DNA from: Leuctra nigra
Taxonomy: Eukaryota; Arthropoda; Insecta; Plecoptera; Leuctridae
Direction: 5' to 3'
Length of the DNA stretch: 64,000 bases
NCBI GenBank assembly: GCA_934045905.1
Contig: OW203770.1
Span: 28,095,259-28,159,258, forward strand
Positions 1-10,579 of this stretch are shown here, one piece after another. The position numbers and the translations under genes were made by a program. How positions within the stretch are numbered: position 1 is the stretch's first letter; each line of letters opens with the position of its first letter. Under the pieces are notes generated by a model. The model did no database searches. It worked only from the letters and a program-made list of their open reading frames with translations, and was not told where the DNA came from.

Positions 1-105
1 AATTGCTCAGACCAACCAACTGAAAGATAATTTTTCTAAAATTTGAACCAATCACAGGATCCCTGTAAAAAACGATCCCAGAGACCGCTTAGATTACGTT
101 AGTAT
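1..105. repeat. Left half of a dispersed repeat (family R1) split by the gypsy insertion
   Basis: Joining this stretch to the sequence after 25536, with one GTAT kept, gives a run that resembles other copies in the window. The reverse complement near 30000-30110 and the copy near 55270-55400 share the elements AAATTTGAACCAATCA, TTACGTA and GTGCAAAATTTCAG in the same order. The gypsy element therefore landed inside an older copy of this non-coding repeat. Confidence 0.6.
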
Positions 106-713
106 TGTCATGACCAGGGAACCCCTAGTCGAAGGGCTGCAGAGCAAGGAAAACCACTTAAACAGGAGACACTCGTAAAAGTTAAAACATGAATTTTAAT
201 GCAACATCGCTACGCCTTCGGACACAATCTGTCCTATAAATTACATTAGAATAATTCTACATCTCGCTTCCACTACTTACACGACCATCTCCTCCCCACC
301 GCTCTCGGTTGAACTTCCTCAGTCGCCTCGCACCTTCACTGTCGCGATTCCCCAGACATTAGAGAGCGCCGAATACGCTAAGTTTCCCTTATATACTGGG
401 GACCGTTCTACGCCCTCTTCCCTGCCAACACCCAGGTTGCCCCGTCGCCACGAGGACCACGTCAAACATAGTGACCAATTAAATCTCCGTAAAAATGCAC
501 GTGACGCGGTAGAGCAATTGAACTCAAGTCCCCTTGCAGTAAGACTGCTGACACTTGCGATCTCATTACACTGGCGCGCGTCGACGTGAAGCAATAGCCC
601 GATACTCAGCTGATGAGTGATGACTCGGCACCTGATATCCGGCTATCAGTTGAATTCCAGAACAATTACATAACTTGGGTTTTGGCAAGAAAAGAGTCTC
701 GGGATCCATCACA
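106..713 (-). repeat. 3' LTR of the gypsy element
   Basis: This is a 608-bp direct repeat of 24925-25532. By eye I find one substitution (704) and two 1-bp indels (near 368 and 497) between the copies, so the insertion is recent. In element orientation it starts TGTGATGG and ends TCATGACA. A TATATAAG box lies at 395-388 and an ATTAAA polyadenylation-type signal at 200-195, consistent with a U3-R-U5 layout. Confidence 0.95.
388..395 (-). promoter_or_regulatory. TATA box of the LTR promoter
   Basis: The minus strand reads TATATAAG inside the LTR, about 320 bp from its U3 end. The same box occurs in the 5' LTR at about 25206-25213, where it could drive the genomic transcript toward gag. The assignment rests on motif and position only. 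Confidence 0.5.
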
Positions 714-725
714 GCCCCCCCCCCT
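714..725 (-). promoter_or_regulatory. Polypurine tract (plus-strand primer)
   Basis: In element orientation an A followed by ten G and one C directly precedes the 3' LTR start (TGTG). A purine run at this exact place is the second-strand priming site in LTR retrotransposons. Confidence 0.8.
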
Positions 726-1922
726 AAAAAAAAGAATGCTATATAACCTTGAATACATTCTTTTCTTTAACGCAGTTAAACACAAAAGCGTTAACAATAA
801 CTTTTGCAAAAATAAACCCCAACATTAACAATTCAAATTTCCTAAATTTAAATATTCATAATTAATCCATACGCATTTCCAATCCACATCCTGATAAACC
901 ATAAGTCATACTTCATTACAAGAAAACAATAGCCAAACTCCAATTCTTTTCGTCTCAACTCCATTGTCCAATTCGCAACCTCGATTCCATCGTTCAAATG
1001 TTCGAACCCTTACTATTTTGTCCAGCTCCCAACTAAACATCATCATCGAAACTCAATGCTTCTGCCTTAATTCTTTCAGTCTCTCAAAAATGCTTAGGTA
1101 ATCTCCAACCATAAAACACGTCAAGACATTACTGAGCTAGGCGCAAGGCGCAAATAGAAATGAACTTTACACCCAGACAACCGTACGCCACTGGTCGAGG
1201 TAGGAACTATCACAACACTCGGAAGTTGAACACGCGTGCACTGCCGACACGTCAGTCCCCGCCCGTCGGTCACCAGACGTCAGCTCCTCGGAAATCCATG
1301 GACCTCTCCAGATCCCTCTCCATCCTTCTGCCAGACGTTATTCCTCAACTGCAGCGGAGAGCACAGCAACTGCGATGGATTCCAGCTGCTCCAGATCCAC
1401 CGTGGACATTCCAGGGTGACGACATCGCGCGCCGCGGTCCGCCTCCGGCGATGATCTGATCCTCATCCTTCCCCAGAGCACACTGTCCCAGACTCTGCAA
1501 ACATTATCGTACACAAGTAAACCGCTCTTGCCACCCCTACTCAGCAACCCTTGCATATTCCAAGTTCAAAACTATCAGGTTCAACACTGAAACAACTTAT
1601 GTTCCACCAAATTAACAATACAAAATTAAAATTAATGCTCAAATCAAACTCAATTCTCAAATCCAATCAACTTAAATCAAATTGACATTCACATTCTTAA
1701 AACACTACACTCTCTTTTATCCTCAAAACAATAACCTACTTTAATGCACTCAAAATAATCAAAACAATAACATAATAATACGGTAGTGTTCAGTCACACT
1801 TGTAATCAATCTTAAATACCAACTTAAAATTAAACAATACACTACTTTATCTATACGTCTTCACTCCCCCTCCGTGGTCGAAGTTTATAGGGTGACCTCG
1901 GAAGTGGCTCCCGAGCTCCCAT
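726..1922 (-). other. Gypsy 3' untranslated region
   Basis: About 1.2 kb lies between the integrase stop and the polypurine tract. Open frames here are short and show no family motif; I see no envelope-like signal peptide or membrane protein. The first half is AT-rich and 1160-1560 is more GC-rich. Confidence 0.6.
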
Positions 1923-4310
1923 TCATCTCGGAGTCTCCTCCACCCCTGTCCTCTCCACCTCCTCGGCCAGCATGTCCTGGAACGTAGGAGACTGCGGCGC
2001 CGACTGGGAACCTCCGGGCTCCCCCTCGAACACGTCCAGCACCCTGCTCGTAGCCTCCACCGCTCCCCCGACACCCACCCCCTCCCCATCAGAGGATGGG
2101 TCTCTCCATCCCGGACCCTCCTCCCCCAGAGGATCATACACCAATGGAGCGTCATCTTCGGAGTCAGTGTCCGGTGCAAGCACTGGACCTTTTGGCTCCT
2201 CCGGCTCCCCCTGAGACTCCTCCTCGAGCTCCTCGCCCTCCATGTCGGCCCGCCGCCCCCGGCACAGCTTCAGCCTATTGGCATGGACCACAGACTCCTT
2301 CCTCGTTCCCAACTTTATCCTGTAATTACATTCACCTACCTTCTCCAACACCTGGTAAGGCCCCAACCAAGGACGTAACAACTTCCTCGCTTGGCCCTTC
2401 TTCACCACCATACTATGCAAATAGACCCAGTCCCCGATCTCGAAGACCTTCTCCTTCGCACCCCTATCGTAGAACTTTTTCTGACTCTCCTTCGCTCTGG
2501 CGTTAGCCTGCCTAGCCAACTTACGAGCTTCCAGCAATTTTTCTGCCAAGCTGCATACTCTCCCCGGCTTCCCTTGCGCCAACACCGGCTCAAGCACATC
2601 GTCCGCCGGCAAGCGCATTTCCTGGGCATTAAGTAGGAAAAATGGGGAAAATCCTGTGACGTCATTTGGAGTACTACAATAGGCTGCAGCGGCATAGGGA
2701 GCAAAATTATCCCAGTCCCGCTGATCCTTCGCTACGTATTGCGAAATCATTGCCACCAAACTCTGGTGCAATCTTTCACATAGCCCGTTTCCCTCAGGAT
2801 GATAGGGAGAACACTGGATCTTGTCGATGTCCAACAACTTGCAGGTCTCCGCCATGAGGCTCGAAGTAAAGTTCCTCCCCTGGTCTGTTAAAAGCCTCAA
2901 CGGAGTGCCATGTCGCAAAACAACCCTTTCAACAAAAGCACGCGCCACTGTCTCGGCCGTCTGATCTGGAATAGGGATGGCTTCACAATACCTGGAGAAA
3001 TAATCAATGAATGTTAAGAGATACTTGTTACCCTTCGTGGACACCGGCATCGGCCCCACGACGTCCTTTGAAACCAATTCCCACGGCTCTGACGTCTCCA
3101 CATGCCTCCCCAAAGGAACTTTTACATGCTTACCTGACTTCCTGCGCGTACAATCGGCACACTCCGCCACATACTTGTCGACATCCTTCCTCATCGAAGG
3201 CCAGAAATAACGACGGCTTAGTAAAGCTAGAGTCCGCCGCCCCCCTTGATGTCCACTGAATACCGTGTTGTGATGATGACGAATAACCTTCCTCACCAAA
3301 GGACTCGGAACCACTATCCTCCACTCTCTATCCTTCACGTGAAATAGCAACTCATCATCATTCACACGGAATCCTTCCCCCTCGTCCGTGCCGATCGCCT
3401 CCATCATTCTCTGACATTCCGGATCCTGCTCCTGCGCCTGCTTGATAAGCACTCTGCTTAGCAGAGGTGAACTTTCAGCATCTTTCCCACCTGAAACGTG
3501 AGCTTGCACAGCACTTACCGCCTCCGGCACATGCCGTGACAATGCATCCGCGTTGGTATGCTTCTTCCCAGCCTTGTGCTCAATGTCAAAATTAAATTCT
3601 GACAATCGAATTACCCACCTGGACAACCGCGAAGATTTTGGCTCCTTCAAGCTGACCAACCAGCGCAAAGCAGCATGGTCAGTGATGACCCGGAACCTCC
3701 GCCCCCACAGATAACACCTGAAATATTGTGTTGCCCAAACCACCCCTAACAACTCGCGTTCGGTAACCGAGTAGTTGCGCTCAGCTTTATTAAGCTGCCT
3801 CGAAGCATAGGCCACGGGTTTCTCCTTCCCACCAACCATCTGAGAAAGCACTGCACCCACCGCCACTGCGCTTGCATCCGTTGCCAAAATAAACGGTTTC
3901 TCAAAGTCAGGGTAACTCAATATCGAGTCACTACACAAAGCATTCCTCAGCAGCTCGAATGCATCCTGCTGCTGCACCCCCCACTCAAAACGCACATCAG
4001 ATTTCGTCAGTCTCGTCAATGACTGTGCTTTATCAGCAAAATCTGGAATAAATCGTCTATAATACCCAGCCATTGCCACAAAAGATCTTACCTCAGATAC
4101 ATTCTTAGGAACCGGGTAGTCCCTAACCGCACTCAAAATCTTGTCATTCGGCTTCACCCCCTCCCCTGTCACAATGTGCCCTAAGTACTGAACCTCCTGC
4201 GCCGCAAACACACACTTAGAAGGTTGAATTTTTAGCTGCGCGTCCTGCAATCGCTGAAAAACATGGTCTAATCGAACACAATGCTCTTCAATGGTTGAAC
4301 TAAATACAAT
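1923..4310 (-). pseudogene. pol: Gypsy pol, distal part: end of reverse transcriptase, RNase H, integrase
   Basis: The frame is open from just after the TAA at 4313-4311 to 1923; the first methionine is at 4250, giving 775 residues. Counting from there: the reverse transcriptase thumb follows the start; RNase H has ATDAS at about 123-127, ERELLG near 164 and TDHAAL near 190; NADALSRH is near 233. Integrase has an HHCC zinc finger (His about 326 and 334, Cys 364 and 367) and a core with Asp396, Asp456 and Glu492, an exact D-x35-E spacing between the last two. A GPY/F-type module (WLGPYQVLEKVG) lies near 630. The C-terminal tail is acidic. The domains look intact. They are in frame with the upstream part, but the stop at 4311 and the MULE cut them off from gag. 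Confidence 0.93.
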
Positions 4311-5011
4311 TTAATCATCCAAAAAAACCATCACCTCCAAATTTTTGATACCGCTCAGCACAGTATCCATCAACCTCGAAAATGTGGCTGGGGCGGAAAC
4401 AAGCCCGAAGGGTAGTTTCCGGTACTGAAAGAGTCCTCCCATCGGCAGACAAAAAGCTGTCTTCTCCCGGTCCTCCTCCGCCACCTCCACCTGATGGTAT
4501 CCACTTGCTAAATCTAAAGTCGAAAAATACTTACATTTTCCCAAATTATCCAAAGTGTCTACAATATTAGGTAATGCATAGGAATCAAATTTCGTGACTG
4601 CATTCAACCCCCTGAAGTCCGTACAGAACCGGTTCTTCTGCACCCCATCCGCCCCCACCTTCTTCGGGACGATCACTATGGGCGCCGACCAAGGGGATGA
4701 TGACCCTTCAATCACCCCTTGTCGCAACATGTCCGCCACATGCTCCTCCACAATGCTTTTCTGCGCGTGAGGCAACCTATGTGGTGCTTTACGTACCGGT
4801 CGAGCATCGCCAGTTTCAATCCGATGCTGGACCTTCGAACACGAACCCAATTCATCCCCTGGGAAGAAAAATTGGTTCTCATACTTACGCAAAACCGCTG
4901 CCATCTGCTTCTTATCACCGTCCTCCAGATGGACTAATTTCTCTCGGACAAAATCATTAAAAATCTCCCTCCGTCCGTCAACACTCGACACCCCCACCCC
5001 ATTCACCGGAC
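4311..5011 (-). pseudogene. pol: Gypsy pol, reverse transcriptase fingers and palm, ending at an in-frame stop
   Basis: The translated stretch has the reverse transcriptase motifs in order: SPWSAPIVIVPKK, LDLASGYHQV, LPFGLVSAPATFSRL and the catalytic box ending FLDD. A TAA codon at 4313-4311 directly follows the two catalytic aspartates. The same frame continues open on the other side, so this is a single nonsense lesion, not a domain end. The upstream limit is the MULE target duplication at 5003-5011. The frame here continues that of the protease part at 17168-18203 when the MULE and one copy of the duplication are left out, so protease and reverse transcriptase formed one pol frame before the MULE arrived. 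Confidence 0.93.
5003..5011. repeat. Left MULE target-site duplication (TCACCGGAC)
   Basis: The identical 9 bases recur at 17168-17176, directly outside the other terminal inverted repeat. A 9-bp duplication is characteristic of Mutator-like elements. Confidence 0.95.
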
Positions 5012-5209
5012 GCTTATTTACCTTTGCAATTCGGATTCGGCACCCGTGCTTTTTTCTCTTCTGTGATTGGCTGGTAATATAAATGCGCGGAAGAGATGCG
5101 CGCTGTACTGACTAGTGACTGCTGACTGCTTACCTCGAAGTTTTTTCTCCGCTGTCTTGTACGCACTGCGCTTTCTTTCACTATGAAATCATTAATAAAG
5201 TGCCTTTAG

Positions 5210-5307
5210 CGTGAAGGATTTCAATGCCAAGAAGATACAGGAAGCAATAATGTGCGAAGAATCATTCGTGCCAATTTGTCTTCTTTGGAAAACTGCAAGG
5301 AGTTTAT
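5210..5307 (+). pseudogene. MULE transposase exon, left part, cut by ISL2EU
   Basis: A TTTAG acceptor-like site precedes 5210 and the frame starting CGT GAA is open to the ISL2EU boundary. If ISL2EU and one AT are omitted, the frame runs on into 10511-10579 with no stop and reaches a GTATGT donor. It encodes a basic, CKEF- and WNIERL-containing stretch. I see no ATG in this frame, so the start codon should lie in an earlier exon (candidate area 5090-5200), which I cannot place. Functional identity comes from its splice continuity with the zinc-finger exon at 12239. Confidence 0.6.
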
Positions 5308-5323
5308 AGCATACGTTACGGTT
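5308..5323. repeat. ISL2EU left terminal inverted repeat
   Basis: AGCATACGTTACGGTT, the perfect complement of 10493-10508, next to the AT duplication at 5306-5307. Confidence 0.93.
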
Positions 5324-5393
5324 CTATTTTTATAATCTGCGATGGCCACACCCCTAGCGGCCTCTCTGTGAACCTCTAGGCAGTGCGGACAAA

Positions 5394-7780
5394 ATGGTAG
5401 CCACTAAACATTGTGCTTATGGCACATGCAAAAGTGATTCGCGTTATTATCACAAAGAATATATGAATGGCGTAACATTTTCAAGATTCCCGACTCTCAA
5501 GACATATCCAGTTAAGTGTGAAACGTGGGCGAGGGCTTGTGGGAGGCAACATTTTACCACACAGCAAGTAAAGAAGGACACCTATTTGTGCAGCAAACAC
5601 TTCCCTGGCAATAATGGACCAACTAGTGAATTTCCAAACCCAATTCCGGCTACGTACACAAGTGAACAGGTGTGTAAACGTTTAGGTAATTACTTTTAGT
5701 ATAAGTACCTGGATTTATCGCCCTAGTCATATCTAAATACCCCTTAAAAGATTGATTCTGGGTGGGCACATAACCTCTAAACATGACGTTTAATCTGTCA
5801 AGAGTGAATGCTTGAGTTTGTGTCATGTAGCTAGGTAAATTGTTCAAATTATCTGTCTACTAGTGATCACACAAACTGTTTTACGTTAAGTAACAAGGTA
5901 ACTCGGAGAAAATACAATTTATTACAAGTTCTTTTGTAGATTCGCAAGTTTACCCGGAGGAGAAAACCACGGACTGTGCGTGCAACACCAGCGGATTCAA
6001 CACCGGCGGATTCAACACCAGCTAATAGCACTCAGGTAACTTAAGTACCTATTGCAATAAAACAGCAGTGAGATCGTGAGTGATTGATAGACCTGTACTA
6101 CTGTTTTAATTTGTGTATAGAAATATCAATTTCTCGGTCAAATTATGTTATTTTTACCAGAGAATTTAGGTAGTTTGCACGAAAACTTTAATTAAACATT
6201 TGATATTTTGATATTTTGTATCAATAGGTTACCTATTATTTGTTTATTTATTTATGAGTGTAAAGCAAGCAGGTTGCATACAACATAGTACCTACATGTA
6301 CAACTCCTGAATTGTATACAGCATTTTATTCTAACCTATTGCTGGAGCTAAAAGTGGAAACTAATTTTATGAAATCAATCAATTAGCACTGACCCGAATT
6401 ACCACATTAGTGTTGAGGTCTTGCTTCTTGATTGATCAGCAGAATGAAAATTTGTAAAATGGTTATATTGGTTGACAGGTGCCAGCAGACGATCCTAACG
6501 AACCCCCCGTTGAAGGTGAAAATGTGAATGACGACCTTGACCCAATGATGATGGATGTAGCTGAGGAGGTGGAGGTGATGTTCAAGCGGACTGGATTTGA
6601 AGATCAACTGCCAGAGGATCAGCCACCAGAGGATCAAGTGCGCCCCCAGACTGTGGAGACTGCGACTCAGACTGAATTTGCTTGCCGAAAATCTATTTCT
6701 ACAAGTTTAGAGTGTATCCATTTGCGCAGACAAATTAATTCTGCTAAAAATGAAATAATTTATTTGAAAAGTAAAATTAAACTATTGTCATCTCGAAAAT
6801 GCAGTTGCAATAAAAAAACCACAATTAAAACTAAATCTGACAAATATCGATTAGATATAGATTCCATCAAACACGATAAAGATCAAGTTCGTTTTTATAC
6901 GGGGTTGCATTATTTGCAAATATGTAGTCTGTGGACATTTCTTGGACCTGCTGCTTCAAAACTCACTTACTGGAACAAGGTTGTAAAAGACCCAGAGGCA
7001 AGCCCCAGAAAGCGCTCTGGACCGAACCGAATCTTGACTCCTTTTAACGAACTATTCCTTACTTTGATGCGATTGCGATTGGGTCTGTTGCATCGTGATC
7101 TGGCTTACCGCTTTAACATCAGTGAGAGCCAAGTGACCTCAATTGTCATTACTTGGGTTACTTTCCTGTTTAAGGAATTTCAGTGTTTGCGTTCAGCTAT
7201 GTTTCCAAGCCGTGATATAATCCAGAAGACAATGACACCATGTTTCAGACAATTCAAAAAGACTCGTTGTATAATTGATTGTACCGAATTTTTTGTTCAG
7301 CAGGCTTCTCATTTTGGGAAACAAGGGAACTTGTATTCATCATATAAAGGTCACTCGACCTATAAAGTCTTAATAGGAATTTGTCCAAATGGAGCTATTT
7401 CATTTGTGTCTGATGTATTTGAAGGCAGCATATCTGATCGCCAAATTGTAATTGACTCTGGATTTATTGACTTGTTAGAAGAAGGGGATGTAATTCTTGC
7501 TGATCGTGGGTTTAACCTTGTAGATATGTTCTTGGAAAAAAATATAACACTTTTTAAACCACCCCACATTTTACAAAGGGACAGATTTACTCCTATCGAA
7601 GAAGCTCAAACAAAGGTAATCGCCAAGCTCTGAATTCATGTTGAGCGAGCAATTGAGCGCTTAAAGAAGTTTAGACTCCTTCAGAGAACTATTCCTCTAT
7701 GTTTAGAACCAATCATTAGCCAAGTAGTTTTTGTTTGTGGTTGCTTGGTGAATTTTCAAGAACCACTTGTCACCTTATAA
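5394..7780 (+). pseudogene. THAP-domain DDE transposase of ISL2EU, three exons, one nonsense codon
   Basis: Exon 1 (5394-5669) encodes a THAP zinc finger: C-x4-C near the start (CAYGTC), a conserved Trp, and CSKHF. Exon 2 (5940-6035) is a short basic and Thr/Pro-rich linker. Exon 3 (6479-7780) has an acidic stretch, a coiled-coil-like segment (about 6715-6790) and the catalytic domain. The GT/AG sites (GTGTGT donor, TTGTAG, GTAACT, TTGACAG) join in phase 0 throughout. The catalytic domain shows the first Asp in CIIDCTEFF and the second in ILADRGFN. A TGA at 7631-7633 comes just before the segment HVERAIERLKKF, which carries the expected catalytic Glu; the frame then runs 48 codons to TAA at 7778. 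The stop therefore removes the third catalytic residue. It replaces a position that is usually Arg, so a CGA to TGA transition is likely. Confidence 0.88.
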
Positions 7781-8377
7781 AGTAATTTGCTCAAAATGAC
7801 TTCTTGGACAAGTCAGCCATAATGTTTATGACAGTTCCTGATTTTAAAGTTTCTCAAACTAAAATCTTTTGTCTACTCATAGCAACTCTATGGTCTTGAA
7901 CGAACTCGAGGAAAGTTCCACTATAAATATCCGTAGAATACATAGGTACCTACAGAGCAAGCAAATATCATTGCCATCGCCATGAGAAGCACTTCATTTA
8001 GAGGGGATTTGAAACTGAGGTCAAATAATAAATTATGAAGATTGCATTGAAAAATAATAGGTTTAATATTCAAGTACCAAATTATAAAATACTTGCTACA
8101 ATGGTGCGATTATGTAATCTGAAAATTATGTTCAGAACGCAATCCAACAATATGCATTAATATAATGTTCATTACAATAAATAATTAAATGTATCTACCC
8201 AGTTATTATTAGTAATGGTAGTTGAATTCACAATATAAATCCAAAAGTTATCCCTATCCTGTTGACATAGATAGGCACACCAACAACATTAATGTTAGTA
8301 ACAACATTGAAAATGAATCCATACAAAGATTCCAGATTCAACTAATGTGTTGCAGTTCTACGCAAGTGGATGCGATA
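7781..8377. other. Convergent 3' regions of the two ISL2EU genes
   Basis: No gene is seen. The stretch is AT-rich, and an AATAAA at about 8177 on the plus strand could serve the transposase transcript. Confidence 0.5.
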
Positions 8378-10409
8378 TTACAACGATATTTTGAATGGAA
8401 TCAGGCCACGCGGTATCCGCATTTCAAAAATCTCAGGACAAACATATGCATGGTGAAATGTTACGAGTCTCTTTACCATGTCAGTACAGAAACTATCATC
8501 CCTGAATACTCTCAAAGTGAGAGGTGCATAATCATTACAAGTCCAGATAACAAAGTCACACCAGTTTCGTTTTGTTACTGCTAGCTGGAGCTGAACTTGA
8601 TAAAAATAAGAATGGTTTCTTTTTAACGTAACCATGCCATTTTCCATCTTTAGACAAAAACCTTGTAGCTGGGCTTTAGTCAGAAGTTTTGAAAACAATC
8701 GAGGGTTCTTGTCCTTGAGCATGTAAGGGCACTTGATTTCAAGCAACCCTTCTTCATCGTCAATGGAGAAGTCGAGGACCAACCCATCGGGGCTACATGC
8801 TAGTTCGGGATGCAGTGGATCAATCCAAAGGCCCGTTTCAATTACATGCCCAGGTAAATGGGCAATTGATTGCTCATATGCCAATCTGGCAATCGGCTCA
8901 TTATCAATGCCAAACTTCATTGCAGCTGTTGTGATTCTTTTTTCAGGGTTCCACAGCTGCTTCTTGAGAATATTGCCTATAGCCTTTGTTGGCAATTCAG
9001 ATTTTGTATGTAGAACACTTTTTGCAATTGAAGCCGTAATGCGTACACCTCGGTGTGCAAACCAAACATCACTTCTTTGCTCCTCTACAATGCAATGTGG
9101 GTTTTTGGCAAAATAGTCTTCCCCTACAGAAAGATTCTGTAGAAGACGTCTACAGTTTTGTTGCAAAAACTTCGTCTCGTTCTTGTCAAGGAAATAATCA
9201 TCGTATTGCAGTGGCAACATCAGCTCCAACATTGAAGCGTTCACACTTGAACGACTTGACGAATACTGAAAACTAGTGATGCAATCATTCATTCGAGTCT
9301 GACTTACGGTCTCCCTACGAAGTGAAGGAGGTCGCGGATCAAATGTTGTCAATTTCATCTTCGCCCTCTTCACTACTGGGCAGTCGGGGTCCGCTTCCGA
9401 AAGCTTCTTCGGCTGTCTCTCCTTTTGTCTGCCTTGATTCCAGGAGCAGGTCAGGCTTGTGGGGGAAAATTCGTTAAACTTGGAACCAAAATCAAGCAAG
9501 GCGTGAAGCAGACCACACACGTGGCTGCAACGACCCATGGCCGATGCCTAGCAGCTGCAAGATGCCGACCTTACATGCCCACTTATTGAAGATAGACAAA
9601 CCTCAACTTCGTATTTGTCTTTGATTTTATATGAAGCCATAACACTGGCTCGAACAAAATACCCCGTTTGGTCAGTTCTCGTTTGCAATTTTTGGACATG
9701 GCCTGACTTGAAGTAATTAGCTCCTCTCTTCAATGGTTTACTCGTGTGAACATCGATGTTGCCTTCATCATCTTCTATATCAGAATCAACATTTGTTGTA
9801 GGCAAAAGAAATTCATTAACCGACTGCACTGACTCGACAATATGGTAATATATGTTACCGAAATTAAAACTAGGCGGAGGATATTGTTTTGAGGAAACAA
9901 AGTCCACCCACTGGAAATCTGGGGATGATGCTGAAGCCAAATGGATTGGATCCTGCTGTGTTGCCGATAAGTTTGTTGTCTCCAAGAGCTTGATGTCGTA
10001 CCATTTTCCTTGGTCAATGGCAGGATCAATTTCCTCAGAAAATTTGGCATTGTTGACACAAGTGTTGACCCTAAACAGAAAGAAAATCAGTTAATTATAG
10101 AGATTCCAAATATTCAGTTATGTATGCAGTAGTACCTTACACGCGGTAGTAGTATGTAGAACTTATAAGAACGTATAAACTATGACACATTCTATGTATA
10201 AATAGCCTAACCTCTAAAGTGTAGTGATCTTACCTCGATAGCAATTCTGACCTATTGCCAGTCCTGGGAAGACCTCTGCATTGCAACCAACGCTTTAATT
10301 GTTCGTTGGAATGTTGTTGGATGTCTGCGTGAGGTAATATTGCTCCAGGTATATCTCTCTGGTCTAATTTAATTATAATAAGAGCATCACTCTGCCCATT
10401 AAACGCCAT
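8378..10409 (-). pseudogene. SAP-SWIM-YqaJ nuclease-like protein of ISL2EU, two exons, one nonsense codon
   Basis: The start is the ATG at 10409-10407. Exon 1 (10409-10234) encodes a SAP-like DNA-binding helix pair: LKRWLQCRGLPRTGNRSELL fits the SAP consensus. A GTAAGA donor and a TTTAG acceptor join it in phase to exon 2 (10070-8378). Exon 2 has an acidic middle part, a SWIM-type zinc finger (CSC, then CSH a few residues on) and a YqaJ-type nuclease domain with the acidic catalytic set in ACSPDGLVLD and LLEIKCP and a later YQVQLQLA. A TAG at 9550-9548 lies inside the SWIM finger between the two Cys/His pairs; the frame is open on both sides. The downstream part alone is 386 residues from 9538. 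YqaJ proteins are phage-type recombination exonucleases. Their role in transposition is unproven, so DNA end processing is inference. Confidence 0.87.
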
Positions 10410-10492
10410 GGTTTACGCATCTGACAGCTACACTTTGTACGCACAACAAACAGATGCGCGCGCATTCAAAATTGTGACGTCACAACCTTGCT

Positions 10493-10508
10493 AACCGTAA
10501 CGTATGCT
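10493..10508. repeat. ISL2EU right terminal inverted repeat
   Basis: Perfect complement of 5308-5323, followed by the AT duplication at 10509-10510. Confidence 0.93.
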
Positions 10509-10510
10509 AT

Positions 10511-10579
10511 TCGAGCAGTGGGCAAAATAACATGCACAAAGTGGAACATTGAAAGACTTCGCACGAAATCGCCTGTCAG
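10511..10579 (+). pseudogene. MULE transposase exon, right part, after ISL2EU
   Basis: This continues the open frame of 5210-5307 once ISL2EU is left out, and ends CCTGTCAG before a GTATGT donor. The two leftover bases (AG) join the G at 12239 to make an Arg codon, which leads into the zinc-finger exon in the right frame. Confidence 0.65.

Larger units (their letters stand above)
5308..10508. mobile_element. ISL2EU-type DNA transposon (PIF/Harbinger-related), 5,201 bp
   Basis: Perfect 16-bp terminal inverted repeats (AGCATACGTTACGGTT at 5308-5323 and its complement at 10493-10508) are flanked by AT at 5306-5307 and 10509-10510. Inside are two convergent genes: a plus-strand THAP-domain DDE transposase and a minus-strand protein with SAP, SWIM and YqaJ nuclease domains. 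A THAP/DDE transposase paired with a YqaJ nuclease and a 2-bp duplication is, from my knowledge of the families, the ISL2EU layout. Each gene has one in-frame nonsense codon, so the copy looks defective although its ends are intact. Confidence 0.88.

Noticed and set aside
613..828. 71-codon plus-strand frame
   Set aside because: It runs from the LTR across the polypurine tract and is antisense to the element.
726..1922. Envelope gene making the gypsy element a retrovirus-like errantivirus
   Set aside because: No frame of adequate length, signal peptide or membrane anchor between integrase and the 3' LTR.
8378..9538. Phage or bacterial contamination because of the YqaJ nuclease
   Set aside because: The gene is spliced, lies between ISL2EU terminal repeats and is linked to a THAP transposase, all eukaryotic features.
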